Below, one piece after another: positions 44,204 through 53,531 of a DNA stretch of 64,000 bases. The DNA lies in contig NZ_MUNW01000041.1 in the NCBI RefSeq assembly GCF_002002725.1, forward strand, positions 124,001-188,000, given 5' to 3'. Numbering within the stretch: position 1 is the stretch's first letter; the number at the start of each line of letters is the position of its first letter. Origin of the DNA: Sinorhizobium sp. A49. Lineage in GTDB: Bacteria; Pseudomonadota; Alphaproteobacteria; Rhizobiales; Rhizobiaceae. The notes under the pieces were generated by a model. It searched no databases. It saw only the letters and a program-made list of their open reading frames with translations, and was not told the origin of the DNA. A program made the position numbers and the translations under genes.

Positions 44204-44455
44204 TTATGAAATGATATCGAGCCGGGCGGCGCGGAAGATCGCTTCTGCAAGGTTGCCCGCCTGCAGCTTGCGCATGGCGTCCTGAAGGGCCCTGTCGATA
44301 CGGTCGAGGGGAATATCGGTCTCGCGCATCATGTCCTGACGTGTGCGGCCGCGGGCGGCCAGCGTCAGGCAACGCAATTCCAATGGTTCGAGTTCGTTCA
44401 TCTGGTCCTTCATGGACGTCGGCTTTTCCACTGCTGCCTGCAGGAGCGCGTCCAT
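44204..44455 (-). CDS. Small LuxR-type HTH protein
   Basis: An 83-aa protein whose core, LEPLELRCLTLAARGRTRQDMMRETDIPLDRIDRALQDAMRKL, has the shape of a LuxR/GerE helix-turn-helix. The LxxRE, TxxE-a and I-x-x-K-L positions are partly replaced, and no sensor domain is present. It may be a standalone DNA-binding protein. The start could be internal (MKDQMNELEP); none has a good ribosome binding site. A palindrome ATTAG-TTCCTG-CTAAT (44471-44486) just upstream is a possible autoregulatory site. Confidence 0.65.
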   Translation of the reverse strand: MDALLQAAVEKPTSMKDQMNELEPLELRCLTLAARGRTRQDMMRETDIPLDRIDRALQDAMRKLQAGNLAEAIFRAARLDIIS

Positions 44456-44772
44456 ACATCGAACGCGGGCATTAGTTCCTGCTAATTATTTGAAATCATG
44501 TTTGTATTTGCACGCGCCCCCGCCGATGCGAAAGCAGAACCGTTGCCCATGATGAACGGAACGCTAACTCTGTACCGTTGCGGGAACATGGCGTTTAACT
44601 GTCGCAAACTGTTGCAAAACCGGCGGTGACGTGGTTCGAGCTAAAGGCCGCAACGCGCTATGCCACAGGCGTCGATGCGGGAAATCGATCGGAAAACGGC
44701 GTCCTGTATCATTTCGGGAAAAAGAATGTGGCGCCGGTCCAATGTTTGCGTGCAGCCTGTCGGAGGGGAATG
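44456..44772. other. 317-bp divergent intergenic region
   Basis: It contains the ATTAG/CTAAT palindrome (44471-44486) near the HTH gene and AT-rich promoter-like sequence. An open plus-strand frame from 44626 is only an unlikely N-terminal extension of the cyclo-ligase. No other gene is supported. Confidence 0.55.
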
Positions 44773-45345
44773 ATGTCACCAAAGGATCTGAAAGCCGCCT
44801 TGCGCAGGGATAGTCTGGCGCTTCGCGACGCGATGGCGCCGGAGATCCGGATCGAGGCGAGCCTGACCATGGCCGATCACGCCGGCGACGTCATTGCGCT
44901 CGATCCAGGCCACATCGTTTCCGGGTTCTGGCCGATCCGCTCCGAGGTCGACATCAGGCCGCTATTGGCGCGTCTTCGGGAGCGTGGCGCAAGGCTTTGC
45001 CTGCCCGTCATCATGGACAAGAAGACGATCGTGTTTCGCGAACTGCTCAACGGCGCTCCCATCATCGAGACCGGTTTCGGCACGACGGGTCCGGGACCGG
45101 ACGCGCCGGAACTCGACCCGGATATCATGCTGGTGCCATTGTCGGCTTTCGACGCAACCGGCCACCGCATCGGCTACGGCGCCGGCTACTATGACCGCGC
45201 GATCGACAAACTGCGCAACAAAGGCCACCTGCCGAAGCTGATCGGGATTGCATTCGACTGCCAGGAAGTGGCATCAGTGCCGGCGGAACCGCACGACGTC
45301 GCGCTGGACGCCGTGCTTACGGAGAGCGGGTTTCGGCATTTCTAG
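44773..45345 (+). CDS. ygfA: 5-formyltetrahydrofolate cyclo-ligase
   Basis: A 190-aa enzyme converting 5-formyl-THF to 5,10-methenyl-THF with ATP. Family marks are LKAALRRDSLALRDAM at the N-terminus, VSGFWPIRSEVDIRPLL, LCLPVIMDKKTIVFR, and the signature VPLSAFDATGHRIGYGAGYYDRAI. GGAGG lies six bases before ATG 44773. In many bacteria this gene directly follows zapA and 6S RNA; here a LysR gene and a small HTH gene are inserted. A stem-loop repeat follows the stop. Confidence 0.95.
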   Translation: MSPKDLKAALRRDSLALRDAMAPEIRIEASLTMADHAGDVIALDPGHIVSGFWPIRSEVDIRPLLARLRERGARLCLPVIMDKKTIVFRELLNGAPIIETGFGTTGPGPDAPELDPDIMLVPLSAFDATGHRIGYGAGYYDRAIDKLRNKGHLPKLIGIAFDCQEVASVPAEPHDVALDAVLTESGFRHF

Positions 45346-45390
45346 GGCGCGTCAGGCGTTCCACGGACTCCCAACCACGCTCTATCACTT

Positions 45391-45443
45391 TGTTTTTACA
45401 CAAGTTCGCATGCAAAACAGCCACGCGCTTTTGCTCGAACTGG
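45391..45443 (+). repeat. Stem-loop intergenic repeat, family 2, copy 1
   Basis: TGTTTTTACA leads into CAAGTTCG (45401-45408) and CGAACTGG (45436-45443), which enclose GCAAAA (45412-45417) and TTTTGC (45429-45434). It lies between the cyclo-ligase and ymdB genes. It shares layout with copy 2 at 54393. Confidence 0.65.
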
Positions 45444-45463
45444 TCTGGTGGGATTGAACGGGC

Positions 45464-46288
45464 ATGAGGCTTTTGTTTCTGGGAGATATGGTTGGCAAGA
45501 CGGGCCGCACGGCGGTCTGGGAGCGTCTTCCGGGATTGGTCAGTGACCTCAAGCTCGATTTCGTCATCGTCAACGGCGAGAATGCCGCTGGCGGCTTCGG
45601 CATTACCGAGGATATCTTTCTAGAGACGATCAATGCCGGTGCCGATGTCGTCACCACCGGCAACCATGTCTGGGACCAGAAAGAAGCGGTCGTCTTCTGC
45701 GAGCGGCACGACCAGTTCCTGCGGCCGGCAAACTATCCCGCAGGCACGCCCGGGCGCGGATCGAACCTGTTCTTTGCCCGCAACGGCGCGCGCGTGCTGG
45801 TTGCCAATGTCATGGGGCGCGTCTTCATGCACCCCGAGCTCGACGATCCCTTCAAGAGTGCAGAAGCTATCCTTGCTGCCTGCCCGCTCGGCGAGCAGGC
45901 GGACGCCATCGTCTTCGACTTCCATGCCGAGGCAACGAGCGAGAAGCAGTGCTTTGGCCATTTCGTCGACGGACGGGCCAGCCTCGTCGTCGGCACGCAC
46001 ACGCATGTGCCGACGGCCGACCATCAGATCCTCAATGGCGGCACCGCCTATATGAGCGATGCCGGCATGTGCGGCGACTACGATTCCTCGCTCGGCATGG
46101 ACAAGGAAGAGCCGCTCAATCGTTTCATTTCGAAGATGCCGAAGGGGCGCTTCGAGGCGGCGTCGGGACCTGCAACCATCTGCGGTCTCGGCGTGGAGAT
46201 TTCCGACCGCACCGGCCTTGCCGAAAAGATAGCGCCGTTGCGCCTTGGCCCGCGCCTGACGGAAACGATCCCGGATTTCTGGGCCTGA
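45464..46288 (+). CDS. ymdB: YmdB-family metallophosphoesterase
   Basis: A 274-aa protein of the TIGR00282/YmdB family. Metal ligands are visible in MRLLFLGDMVGKTGR, FVIVNGENAAGG, VTTGNHVWDQKE, FDFHAEATSEK and VGTHTHVPTADHQIL. YmdB of Bacillus hydrolyses 2',3'-cyclic nucleotides and cAMP and affects development; the role here is unknown. It follows the cyclo-ligase gene by 118 bp, with repeat family 2 copy 1 in the gap. Confidence 0.93.
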   Translation: MRLLFLGDMVGKTGRTAVWERLPGLVSDLKLDFVIVNGENAAGGFGITEDIFLETINAGADVVTTGNHVWDQKEAVVFCERHDQFLRPANYPAGTPGRGSNLFFARNGARVLVANVMGRVFMHPELDDPFKSAEAILAACPLGEQADAIVFDFHAEATSEKQCFGHFVDGRASLVVGTHTHVPTADHQILNGGTAYMSDAGMCGDYDSSLGMDKEEPLNRFISKMPKGRFEAASGPATICGLGVEISDRTGLAEKIAPLRLGPRLTETIPDFWA

Positions 46289-46691
46289 GCCGTCCTCAGA
46301 TTGACGATTTCCGGCTAACGCACCCTCTCGCCCGCGCCTGATCGAGGCGCGGGATCGTATGCGTATCACCTTCGCGGAATTGATTTTTTTCAAGGTGACA
46401 ACCCGGCGAAATGATGGCAGGTTACCGCCATGTCAGCGCCGTTTCGGACACGGCCGACGTCCGCAAGTCTTCCATATTGAAGTACCATCCGCAGCACAGG
46501 ATTGCGGGTTTGAAATGTCGCCGCGGGTATTCGGACGACCAATGTCCCCTGCCGGGCGTTCTCTATTTTTACTGCAAATTGCTTGGATCGGCGTCGATCG
46601 GAGACAATTGTGCAGCGAGTTTCAAGCGTGACAGCGTCTTTTCCGCGCCGTGTTTGAAGCGCGGCGCTGTCGGTGCATTCGGAGAGCGTGC
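46289..46691. other. 403-bp intergenic region, ymdB to the RND operon
   Basis: A perfect 8-bp hairpin CCCGCGCC/GGCGCGGG (46331-46353) without a T-run follows ymdB. RIME-like copy E fills 46572-46671, ending 20 bp before the RND adaptor ATG. No local regulator gene and no credible ORF are found. Confidence 0.6.
46572..46671 (+). repeat. RIME-like two-palindrome repeat, copy E
   Basis: 100 bp. CTGCAAATTG...CAATTGTGCAG encloses CTTGGATCG/CGATCGGAG. Module 2 is GACAGCG...CCGCGC...GCGCGG-CGCTGTC, all perfect pairings. It ends 20 bp before the RND adaptor start, so it forms the leader of that mRNA. Confidence 0.72.
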
Positions 46692-47846
46692 ATGTTTTCA
46701 AAGTGGCATTTGCCGATGATCTTCGGCGCTTCAATTTCCCTTTTCTCGGCGGCAAACGTGGCGGCGCAGGATGCGCAGCTTCCCACCGTCACCGCCGCCA
46801 AGCCGGTTGTGCGCGACGTCATCGATAGCGACGAGTTCATCGGCCGCTTCGAAGCGGTCGACGAGGTTGCCATCCGCGCCCGCGTCGGCGGGTATCTCGA
46901 CGAAGTGAACTTCACCGACGGTGCCTTGGTGAAGAAGGGCGACAAGCTCTTCGTCATCGACCAGCGGCCCTATCGCACGGCGCTGTCGCAGGCGGAGGCG
47001 ACGCTCGAATCGACCCGCTCCTCTCTCGCCTTTGCCGAGACGCAGTTCAAGCGCACGGAATCCCTGACGGGGACCGGCACGCTCTCTGTTTCCACCCTCG
47101 ACGACCACCGTCGGGAATTGCTTTCGGCACAAGCCGCCGTGCGCGGCGCGGAAGCCGCGATGGAGCGCGCGAAGCTCGATCTCGATTATACGACGATCAC
47201 CGCGCCGCTTAGCGGCCGCGTCGATCGCCGGCTGATCTCGACCGGCAACCTTGTTCAGGCGGATCAGACCGTGTTGACCACGATCGTTTCGCTCGATCCG
47301 ATCGATTTTTACTTCGACGTCGATGAGCGACGCCTGCTGTCCTACGCGCGGGTCGCGCGCCAACGCGGCAGCGCGCTGCAGGAGGGTGGCGGCTCGCTCG
47401 AGGTCATGGTCACGATCGCCGATGCCAACGAGGCGCCGTTCAAGGGCAAGCTCGATTTTGCCGAGAACCGGCTCGACCAGGCAAGCGGTACGATGCGGGT
47501 GCGCGCCCGTTTCGACAATCCCGATTACATATTGCAGCCGGGCCTGTTCGGTCGTGCCGAGCTCGAGGGCTCGAACACCTACAAGGCGGTGCTCATTCCA
47601 GATGAGGCGATTGGCGCTGACCAGAACGAGCGCATCGTCTATGAGGTGCGTGAAGACGGCACCGTTGCGACCAAGCCGGTGCGGCTTGGGCCGAAGCTGC
47701 ATGGTTACCGCGTCATCCGCTCCGGCATGACCGGCGACGAAACCATCGTCGTCAACGGTCTGATGCGGGCGCGGCCCGGCACCAAGGTGAAACCCGAGAT
47801 CATCGAACTGCCTCCCGAAGCTAAAGCGGCGGGGAGCGCTCAATGA
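46692..47846 (+). CDS. RND efflux periplasmic adaptor subunit
   Basis: A 384-aa membrane fusion protein with a signal peptide (MIFGASISLFSAANVAAQ). A lipoyl-like half-motif and hairpin follow (VAIRARVGGYLDEVNFTDGA, FVIDQRPYRTALSQAEATLE, YTTITAPLSGRVDRRLISTG). No lipobox Cys is seen, so it is probably soluble or anchored only by its partner. It bridges the inner-membrane pump and a TolC-type channel. GGAGAG precedes the ATG. It overlaps the pump gene by four bases. No regulator is adjacent and no outer-membrane channel gene is in the operon. Confidence 0.93.
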   Translation: MFSKWHLPMIFGASISLFSAANVAAQDAQLPTVTAAKPVVRDVIDSDEFIGRFEAVDEVAIRARVGGYLDEVNFTDGALVKKGDKLFVIDQRPYRTALSQAEATLESTRSSLAFAETQFKRTESLTGTGTLSVSTLDDHRRELLSAQAAVRGAEAAMERAKLDLDYTTITAPLSGRVDRRLISTGNLVQADQTVLTTIVSLDPIDFYFDVDERRLLSYARVARQRGSALQEGGGSLEVMVTIADANEAPFKGKLDFAENRLDQASGTMRVRARFDNPDYILQPGLFGRAELEGSNTYKAVLIPDEAIGADQNERIVYEVREDGTVATKPVRLGPKLHGYRVIRSGMTGDETIVVNGLMRARPGTKVKPEIIELPPEAKAAGSAQ

Positions 47847-50800
47847 GATTTGCCCATTTCTTCGTCGACCGGCCGATCTTCGCATCGGTGCTTTCGATCG
47901 TGTTGTTGATCGTCGGCAGCATCGCCTACTTCCAGCTGCCGGTGGCGCAGTATCCGGAAATCGCGCCGCCGACGATTGTCGTGCGCGCCGCCTATCCGGG
48001 CGCCGATGCCGAGACCATCGCCAACACCGTGGCAACGCCGCTGGAGCAGGAAATCAACGGCGTCGAGAACATGCTCTACATGTCCTCCTATTCGACCGCC
48101 GACGGCTCGATGGCGCTGACGATCACCTTCAAGCTTGGAACCGACCTCGATCAGGCGCAGGTTCTGGTGCAGAACCGCGTCTCGATCGCCGAACCGCGCC
48201 TGCCCGAAGAGGTCCGGCGCATCGGCATCACCACGGCGAAAAGCTCGCCCGATCTGATGATGGTCGTGCATCTGTTGTCGCCGAATGAGCGTTACGACCA
48301 GCTTTACGTGTCGAACTATGCCCGCACCCGCATCCGAGATCTGCTGGTTCGTCTCGATGGCGTCGGCGACGTCATCCTGTTTGGCGAGCGCGAATATGCC
48401 CTGCGCGTCTGGCTCGATCCGGAAAAGCTCTCGGCCTATGGAATGACGGCCGGGGACGTCGTGCAGGCGCTGCGCGAGCAGAACGTTCAGGTCTCAGGTG
48501 GATCGATCGGCGCTCCGCCAACGCCGGGCGACAGCGCGTTCCAGTATACCGTTACCACCGACGGTCGCTTCAGCGATGCGCGGCAGTTCCGCTACGTCAT
48601 CGTCAAGGCGACGGAAAGCGGGCGCCTGGTGCAGCTCCAGGACGTGGCGCGCATCGAGCTGGGTGCCCGAGAATACGTCAACAACAGCTATCTGGACGGC
48701 AGCCCGGCCGTAGCGCTCGGCATCTTCTCGCGGCCGGGCACCAATGCGCTCGACGCGGCCGCTGCGATACAGAAGGTGATGACGGACGTATCGAAGGACT
48801 TTCCAGACGGTCTCGAATACCGGATCGTCTACAATCCGACCGAATTCATCTCCGAATCGATCAACGAAGTCTATAAGACGATCGGCGAAGCTGCCATTCT
48901 CGTGGCGCTCGTGGTTCTCGTCTTCCTGCAATCCTGGCGCACGGCGATCATCCCGATCGTTGCGATCCCCGTGTCGCTGGTCGGTACCTTCGCATTTCTC
49001 TATGCCTTCGGTTTCTCGCTCAACATGCTGACATTGTTCGGCCTGGTGCTGGCGATCGGCATCGTCGTCGACGATGCCATCGTCGTGGTCGAGAACGTCG
49101 AGCGAAACCTGGCGCGCGGCATGACCCCGCGCGAGGCCTCGCACGTGACCATGGATGAAGTGGGAGCAGCGGTCATCGCGATATCGCTGGTGTTGACCGC
49201 CGTCTTCATCCCAACGGCCTTCATCCCCGGTATTGCCGGCCAGTTCTATCTGCAGTTCGCCGTGACGATTTCTGTGGCGACGGTGATCTCTGCTTTCAAT
49301 TCGCTGACGCTCTCGCCGGCGCTTGCAGCGATCCTGTTGAAACCGCACGAGAACAATCACCACGAAAGCCGCAACCCGCTCACCCGGTTTGGCCGTTCGC
49401 TGGCCAACGGCTTCAACAATGGTTTCGACCGCATGGCCGAAGGCTATGCCTGGATCGTGCGCAAGCTGGTTTCGACAAAAACGGCGCTCGCTGCGGCGCT
49501 CATCGTCTTCGTCGGCCTGCTCGGCGCTACCTGGTACATGGCGCAGATCGTGCCGAGCGGCTTCGTCCCGACCATGGACCAGGGTTACGCCATCGTCGTC
49601 ATCCAGCTTCCGGATGGGGCTTCGCTCGATCGTACAGATGCGGTGGTCAAGCGCGCCTCGAAGATCATCCAGGAAGTGCCCGGCGTGAAAAACGCTGTCG
49701 CCTTTGCCGGCTTCAACGGAGCAACCTTCACCAACGCCTCCAATTCGGGCGTGATCTTTGCTTCCTTCCAGAGTTTCGAAGAGCGCTTGAAACACGGCCA
49801 GGGCGCCAACCAGATCATCGGTCAGCTTTATGGCAGCCTGCAGAGCATCCAGGAGGCCTTCATCATCGCGGTGCCGCCGCCGTCTGTGCGCGGCATAGGC
49901 AACTCCGGCGGCTTCAAGATGCAGATCATGGATCGACAGAGCGCCGACATGCGCCGGGTGCTGGGGCTTGCCTACCAGATGATGGGCGCCGCCAATCAGA
50001 CCGAGGGGCTGACCGGGGTCTTCACCACGTTTTCGGCATCGAGCCCGCAATACTTCCTGGCGATCGACCGCGACAAGGCGAGGACCTTGAACGTGCCGAT
50101 CCCGAATATCTTCGAGGCACTGTCGATCAACCTCGGAACATCCTATGTCAACGACTTCAACGCCTTCGGCCGTGTCTACCAGGTGCGGGCGCAGGCGGAC
50201 CAGCAATACCGTCTGGAGCGTGACGACATCCTGGCGCTGAAGGTCCGCTCTGCCACCGGCGCCTTGGTGCCGATGGGGACGCTGGTCGAAATCCGCGACA
50301 CTGCGGGTCCTGCTCTCGTGCAGCGCTACAACATGTACGTATCGGTGCCGATACAGGGCAACCCGGCGCCCGGCGTTTCTACCGGCACGGCTCTCGACAA
50401 GATGGAGGCGCTCGCCGCCCAAATCTTGCCGCAGGGAACCACTTTCGAGTGGACGGAGCTTGCCTTCCAGGAACGCCAGACCGGCAACACCGCGGTCTTC
50501 ATCTTCGCGCTGTCGGTTGTCTTCGTGTTCCTGGCGCTGGCGGCGCAGTATGAAAGCTGGGTCCTGCCGCTGGCGATCATCCTGATTGTGCCGCTCGGTG
50601 TGCTTTCGGCACTCATCGGCGTGTTCGTGCGGGGGCTCGACAACAACGTGCTGACCCAGATCGGGTTGATCGTGCTGATCGGGCTTGCGGCGAAGAACGC
50701 GATCCTGATCGTCGAGTTCGCCCGCCAGGGCGAGGATGAGGGCAAGACGCCGATCGAGGCGGCGGTCGAGGCCAGCCAGTTGCGCCTGCGTCCGATCCTG

Positions 50801-51022
50801 ATGACGGCCTTCGCCTTCATTCTCGGCGTGGTGCCGTTGATGATCGCCACAGGCCCGGGTGCCGAAATGCGCCAATCGCTCGGAACGGCCGTGTTCTCCG
50901 GCATGCTGGGCGTGACCTTCCTCGGCCTGTTCCTGACGCCGGTGTTCTACGTTGCGCTTCGCTCGTTGCGCCGTCGCAAGCCGGCTGCGGCAGGCGAGCC
51001 GGCTCCGACGCCGGCCGAGTGA
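47843..51022 (+). CDS. RND (HAE1) multidrug efflux pump, AcrB/MexB-like
   Basis: A 1059-aa inner-membrane pump of full length. It shows FAHFFVDRPIFASVLSIVLL (helix 1), large porter loops, and helix 4 with the proton-relay pair in LVLAIGIVVDDAIVVVENVE. The second half includes GLAAKNAILIVEFARQGEDE and LRPILMTAFAFILGVVPLMI. The proton-coupling Asp pair is intact. It should export hydrophobic or amphiphilic compounds as a trimer with the adaptor encoded just upstream; substrates are unknown. A GC hairpin lies 28 bp after its stop. Confidence 0.96.
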   Translation: MRFAHFFVDRPIFASVLSIVLLIVGSIAYFQLPVAQYPEIAPPTIVVRAAYPGADAETIANTVATPLEQEINGVENMLYMSSYSTADGSMALTITFKLGTDLDQAQVLVQNRVSIAEPRLPEEVRRIGITTAKSSPDLMMVVHLLSPNERYDQLYVSNYARTRIRDLLVRLDGVGDVILFGEREYALRVWLDPEKLSAYGMTAGDVVQALREQNVQVSGGSIGAPPTPGDSAFQYTVTTDGRFSDARQFRYVIVKATESGRLVQLQDVARIELGAREYVNNSYLDGSPAVALGIFSRPGTNALDAAAAIQKVMTDVSKDFPDGLEYRIVYNPTEFISESINEVYKTIGEAAILVALVVLVFLQSWRTAIIPIVAIPVSLVGTFAFLYAFGFSLNMLTLFGLVLAIGIVVDDAIVVVENVERNLARGMTPREASHVTMDEVGAAVIAISLVLTAVFIPTAFIPGIAGQFYLQFAVTISVATVISAFNSLTLSPALAAILLKPHENNHHESRNPLTRFGRSLANGFNNGFDRMAEGYAWIVRKLVSTKTALAAALIVFVGLLGATWYMAQIVPSGFVPTMDQGYAIVVIQLPDGASLDRTDAVVKRASKIIQEVPGVKNAVAFAGFNGATFTNASNSGVIFASFQSFEERLKHGQGANQIIGQLYGSLQSIQEAFIIAVPPPSVRGIGNSGGFKMQIMDRQSADMRRVLGLAYQMMGAANQTEGLTGVFTTFSASSPQYFLAIDRDKARTLNVPIPNIFEALSINLGTSYVNDFNAFGRVYQVRAQADQQYRLERDDILALKVRSATGALVPMGTLVEIRDTAGPALVQRYNMYVSVPIQGNPAPGVSTGTALDKMEALAAQILPQGTTFEWTELAFQERQTGNTAVFIFALSVVFVFLALAAQYESWVLPLAIILIVPLGVLSALIGVFVRGLDNNVLTQIGLIVLIGLAAKNAILIVEFARQGEDEGKTPIEAAVEASQLRLRPILMTAFAFILGVVPLMIATGPGAEMRQSLGTAVFSGMLGVTFLGLFLTPVFYVALRSLRRRKPAAAGEPAPTPAE

Positions 51023-51049
51023 CGCGGACGCACGGAAGTCAAAGACCCA

Positions 51050-51075
51050 ACGCCCCGGTGACAACGCCGGGGCGT
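51050..51075 (+). terminator. GC-rich hairpin after the RND operon
   Basis: ACGCCCCGG (51050-51058) pairs perfectly with CCGGGGCGT (51067-51075). The following CTCGTTGTG is only weakly T-rich, so this is a probable but not ideal terminator. Confidence 0.6.
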
Positions 51076-51255
51076 CTCGTTGTGAACAGGACGGCTGGCA
51101 TCGTCTGTCATGGCGGCACAATGACGCAAACGTGAGTGCTGCCCGCACCTTTGTCGCTGGACGTAACGGCGCGCTTGAACAATCCTCCTCTCGCCCGTGA
51201 AGGCGGCGTTCCTCTACGAGAAGCGTTGGCCGCGGGTCATGTCGAACGGCCGCAC

Positions 51256-51292
51256 GACCTGTACCCAAGTCGAATGTGTTTGGGCACAGGTC
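51256..51292. promoter_or_regulatory. Long imperfect palindrome upstream of the MBL-fold gene
   Basis: GACCTGT-a-CCCAA ... TTGGG-c-ACAGGTC, with flanking GCAC/GTGC also complementary, ends 27 bp before the start. It could be an operator or leader hairpin. No local regulator is seen. Confidence 0.45.
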
Positions 51293-51319
51293 ATGCGTGC
51301 GAGGTGTGAAAGGTGAAGG

Positions 51320-52156
51320 ATGATGCTCCGCTACCTTGCCTACACTTTTGCCGCCATCTGGCTTCTGCATGCCTTCTGGCCCTCTGTCGCACATGCGCAG
51401 GCCGCACCCGCGCAGGTCAGCCAATGCCAGGCAATCGCCGAGACCTTGCCCAAGGCGACCTTCGCACGCTTCACGGCGACTGCTGCCACGACAGCGCAAG
51501 CGTCCGCTGGCGAGGTGACGATCAGTTATCTCGGCCACTCCACCTTTCTGATCGAGACGCCGGGCGGTGTTTCGATCGCCACGGATTACAATGGCTGGTT
51601 CCGCCCGTCGGCTCCGCCGACCGTGGCGACGATGAACAAGGCGCATTCCAGCCACTACACATTGACGCCGGATCCGGCGATCCGCACGGTGCTGCATGGC
51701 TGGGGTGATGATGGCGAGCCGGCGCGGCACGATGTCGTCGTCGGCGACGCTTATATCCGCAACGTCACCACGGACATTCGCTCGGGCGCCATGACGATGG
51801 AGCACGACGGCAATTCCATCTTCATCTTCGAGGTGGCGGGCCTGTGCATCGGCCATCTCGGCCATCTGCATCACGAACTCGACGACAGCCACTACCGGCA
51901 GATCGGCAGGCTCGACGTCTTGATGGTGCCGGTCGACGGTGGCTTGACCATGGGGGCCGAAAGCATGAGCCGCGTCGTGTCGCGGCTGCGTGCAGCGTTA
52001 ATCCTGCCGATGCACCGGCGCGGTCCGCCGATCAATGCTTTCCTCGACATGTTCGGCGACGATTTCGACAAGAGCTTCGCGACCGGGACAAGCGTCAAAG
52101 TCTCGCTGCGTTCCTTGCCAAGCAAACCGCTGATTTATATTCTTCAGGGCGTCTGA
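51320..52156 (+). CDS. Exported metallo-beta-lactamase-fold protein
   Basis: A 278-aa protein with a signal peptide (YTFAAIWLLHAFWPSVAHAQ) and an MBL/UlaG-like fold: VTISYLGHSTFLIETPGGV, IATDYNGWF, GHLGHLHHELDDSHY, MVPVDGGLTMG and LILPMHRRG. The classical HxHxDH motif is not seen; His residues occur as SSHYTL and GHLHHEL, so metal binding may be altered. The substrate is unknown. ATG 51320 and 51323 are adjacent, with AGGTGAAGG before them. The gene for a secreted DUF6636-like protein follows after 16 bp. Confidence 0.83.
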   Translation: MMLRYLAYTFAAIWLLHAFWPSVAHAQAAPAQVSQCQAIAETLPKATFARFTATAATTAQASAGEVTISYLGHSTFLIETPGGVSIATDYNGWFRPSAPPTVATMNKAHSSHYTLTPDPAIRTVLHGWGDDGEPARHDVVVGDAYIRNVTTDIRSGAMTMEHDGNSIFIFEVAGLCIGHLGHLHHELDDSHYRQIGRLDVLMVPVDGGLTMGAESMSRVVSRLRAALILPMHRRGPPINAFLDMFGDDFDKSFATGTSVKVSLRSLPSKPLIYILQGV

Positions 52157-52172
52157 ACATCGGGATTGCCCA

Positions 52173-52682
52173 ATGAAGTTGTCAGTGGTCGGCGTCGTTG
52201 CGTTTGTGTCTCTTTCGATCATGGCCCTGGAAAATACGGCTCTGGCCGGCGGCGCGCCGCCACCGCGCTTGCCGCCTCCCGATACACAGCAGCCGCAAGC
52301 CACACCCCAATCGACGCCACAAGCGACGGCGATACCGGTTGCCGAGCAGGAAGAGTTCGTGATGCCATCCGGCAATATCGGCTGCATCTTTACACCCGCC
52401 GGCGGCACGGCGACCTATCAACCTGAAGACGGCGGGCCGGAATTGTCCTGCGATATCATCGCGCCGCGTTACGTCAGGGCAACGCTTGGACGGTCGGGTG
52501 TCGCGATGATCAATCGCGAGGTCAGGGATCCCAGCTGCTGTTCTGCCGCGCCGGTTCTCGAATACGGGGCGACGTGGTCGGGCGGACCTTTTTCCTGCAT
52601 CTCGGAACGAACGGGCCTTTCCTGCCGCCGCGACGACGGTCATGCCTTCGTTCTCAGCCGTGGACGCATCTCCGCCGACTGA
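52173..52682 (+). CDS. Secreted DUF6636-like protein
   Basis: A 169-aa protein with a signal peptide ([20 protein letters not shown], cleaved near ALAGG) and a Pro/Gln-rich linker (about 28-55). A small Cys-containing domain follows: [28 protein letters not shown] and [18 protein letters not shown]. The pattern 'PSGNIGC...L.C....H.F.LSRG' is that of the DUF6636 group. The four or more Cys probably form disulfides in the periplasm. The function is unknown. It is co-directional with the MBL-fold gene. Confidence 0.75.
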   Translation: MKLSVVGVVAFVSLSIMALENTALAGGAPPPRLPPPDTQQPQATPQSTPQATAIPVAEQEEFVMPSGNIGCIFTPAGGTATYQPEDGGPELSCDIIAPRYVRATLGRSGVAMINREVRDPSCCSAAPVLEYGATWSGGPFSCISERTGLSCRRDDGHAFVLSRGRISAD

Positions 52683-52768
52683 AAAGAAACGCGCCCTGCT
52701 GGACGGAAAGCGGCAATAAAACTATAAGGCGCCCCATTCCATTCAAATTCATGCATGCAGAGGGTGCC

Positions 52769-53515
52769 ATGGCTGGCCATTCACAGTTCAAGAACATCAT
52801 GCACCGCAAGGGCCGTCAGGATGCGGTGCGCTCGAAAATGTTTTCCAAGCTCGCGCGCGAAATCACGGTTGCCGCCAAGACCGGCATGCCCGATCCGGTA
52901 ATGAACGCGCGCCTGCGTCTGGCGATCCAAAACGCCAAGGCACAGTCGATGCCGAAGGACAACATCGAGCGGGCGATCAAGAAGGCCTCCGGCGGCGACG
53001 CGGAGAACTACGAAGAAGTCCGTTATGAAGGCTACGGCCCGGGCGGCGTCGCCGTTATCGTCGAAGCGCTGACCGACAACCGCAACCGCACCGCCTCCAA
53101 CGTCCGCTCGACCTTCACCAAGGCCGGCGGCGCGCTCGGTGAAACCGGCTCGGTTTCCTTCTCGTTCGATCGTGTCGGCGAGATCACCTACAAGCTTTCG
53201 GTCGGCGACGCCGACAAGGTGATGGAGGCTGCCATCGACGCCGGTGCCGACGATGTAACCACCGACGAGGAAGGCCACACGATCATCTGCGGCTTCGAAG
53301 CGATCGGCGAAGTCTCCAAGGCTCTTGAAGACACGCTCGGCGAAGCCGAAACCGTCAATGCGATCTGGAAAGCCCAGAACACCGTGCCGGTGGACGAGGA
53401 GAAGGCACAGTCGCTGATGAAGCTCATCGACATCCTCGAAGACGACGACGACGTCCAGAACGTCTATTCGAACTTCGAAGTTTCCGACGAGGTCATGGCG
53501 AAGCTTTCTGCCTGA
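52769..53515 (+). CDS. yebC: YebC/PmpR-family protein
   Basis: A 248-aa protein of the YebC/TACO1 family: [60 protein letters not shown] and [20 protein letters not shown]. Members act as transcription regulators or ribosome-associated translation factors for proline-rich stretches; which applies here is unknown. ATG 52769 is preceded by GAGGG; the longer frame upstream is not family-like. It lies upstream of ruvCAB, as in many bacteria, but with two genes in between. RIME-like copy B and a terminator follow. Confidence 0.94.
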   Translation: MAGHSQFKNIMHRKGRQDAVRSKMFSKLAREITVAAKTGMPDPVMNARLRLAIQNAKAQSMPKDNIERAIKKASGGDAENYEEVRYEGYGPGGVAVIVEALTDNRNRTASNVRSTFTKAGGALGETGSVSFSFDRVGEITYKLSVGDADKVMEAAIDAGADDVTTDEEGHTIICGFEAIGEVSKALEDTLGEAETVNAIWKAQNTVPVDEEKAQSLMKLIDILEDDDDVQNVYSNFEVSDEVMAKLSA

Positions 53516-53531
53516 TCCGGATCTATTCGTC

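Noticed and set aside
43976-44209. A 77-codon plus-strand ORF opposite LysR as its divergent target
   Set aside because: There is no ribosome binding site, no recognisable domain and unusual composition; its end overlaps the small HTH gene.
46411-46719. A 102-codon ORF before the RND adaptor as a possible regulator
   Set aside because: It runs straight through the RIME-like repeat and into the adaptor start, with no HTH pattern.
48494-51892. A 1132-codon open frame antisense to the RND pump, and similar long antisense frames (for example at 55485-58607 and 6484-8121)
   Set aside because: High-GC codon bias leaves the opposite strand open. Composition is Arg/His/Asp-rich without domains, and each is fully covered by a well-supported gene.
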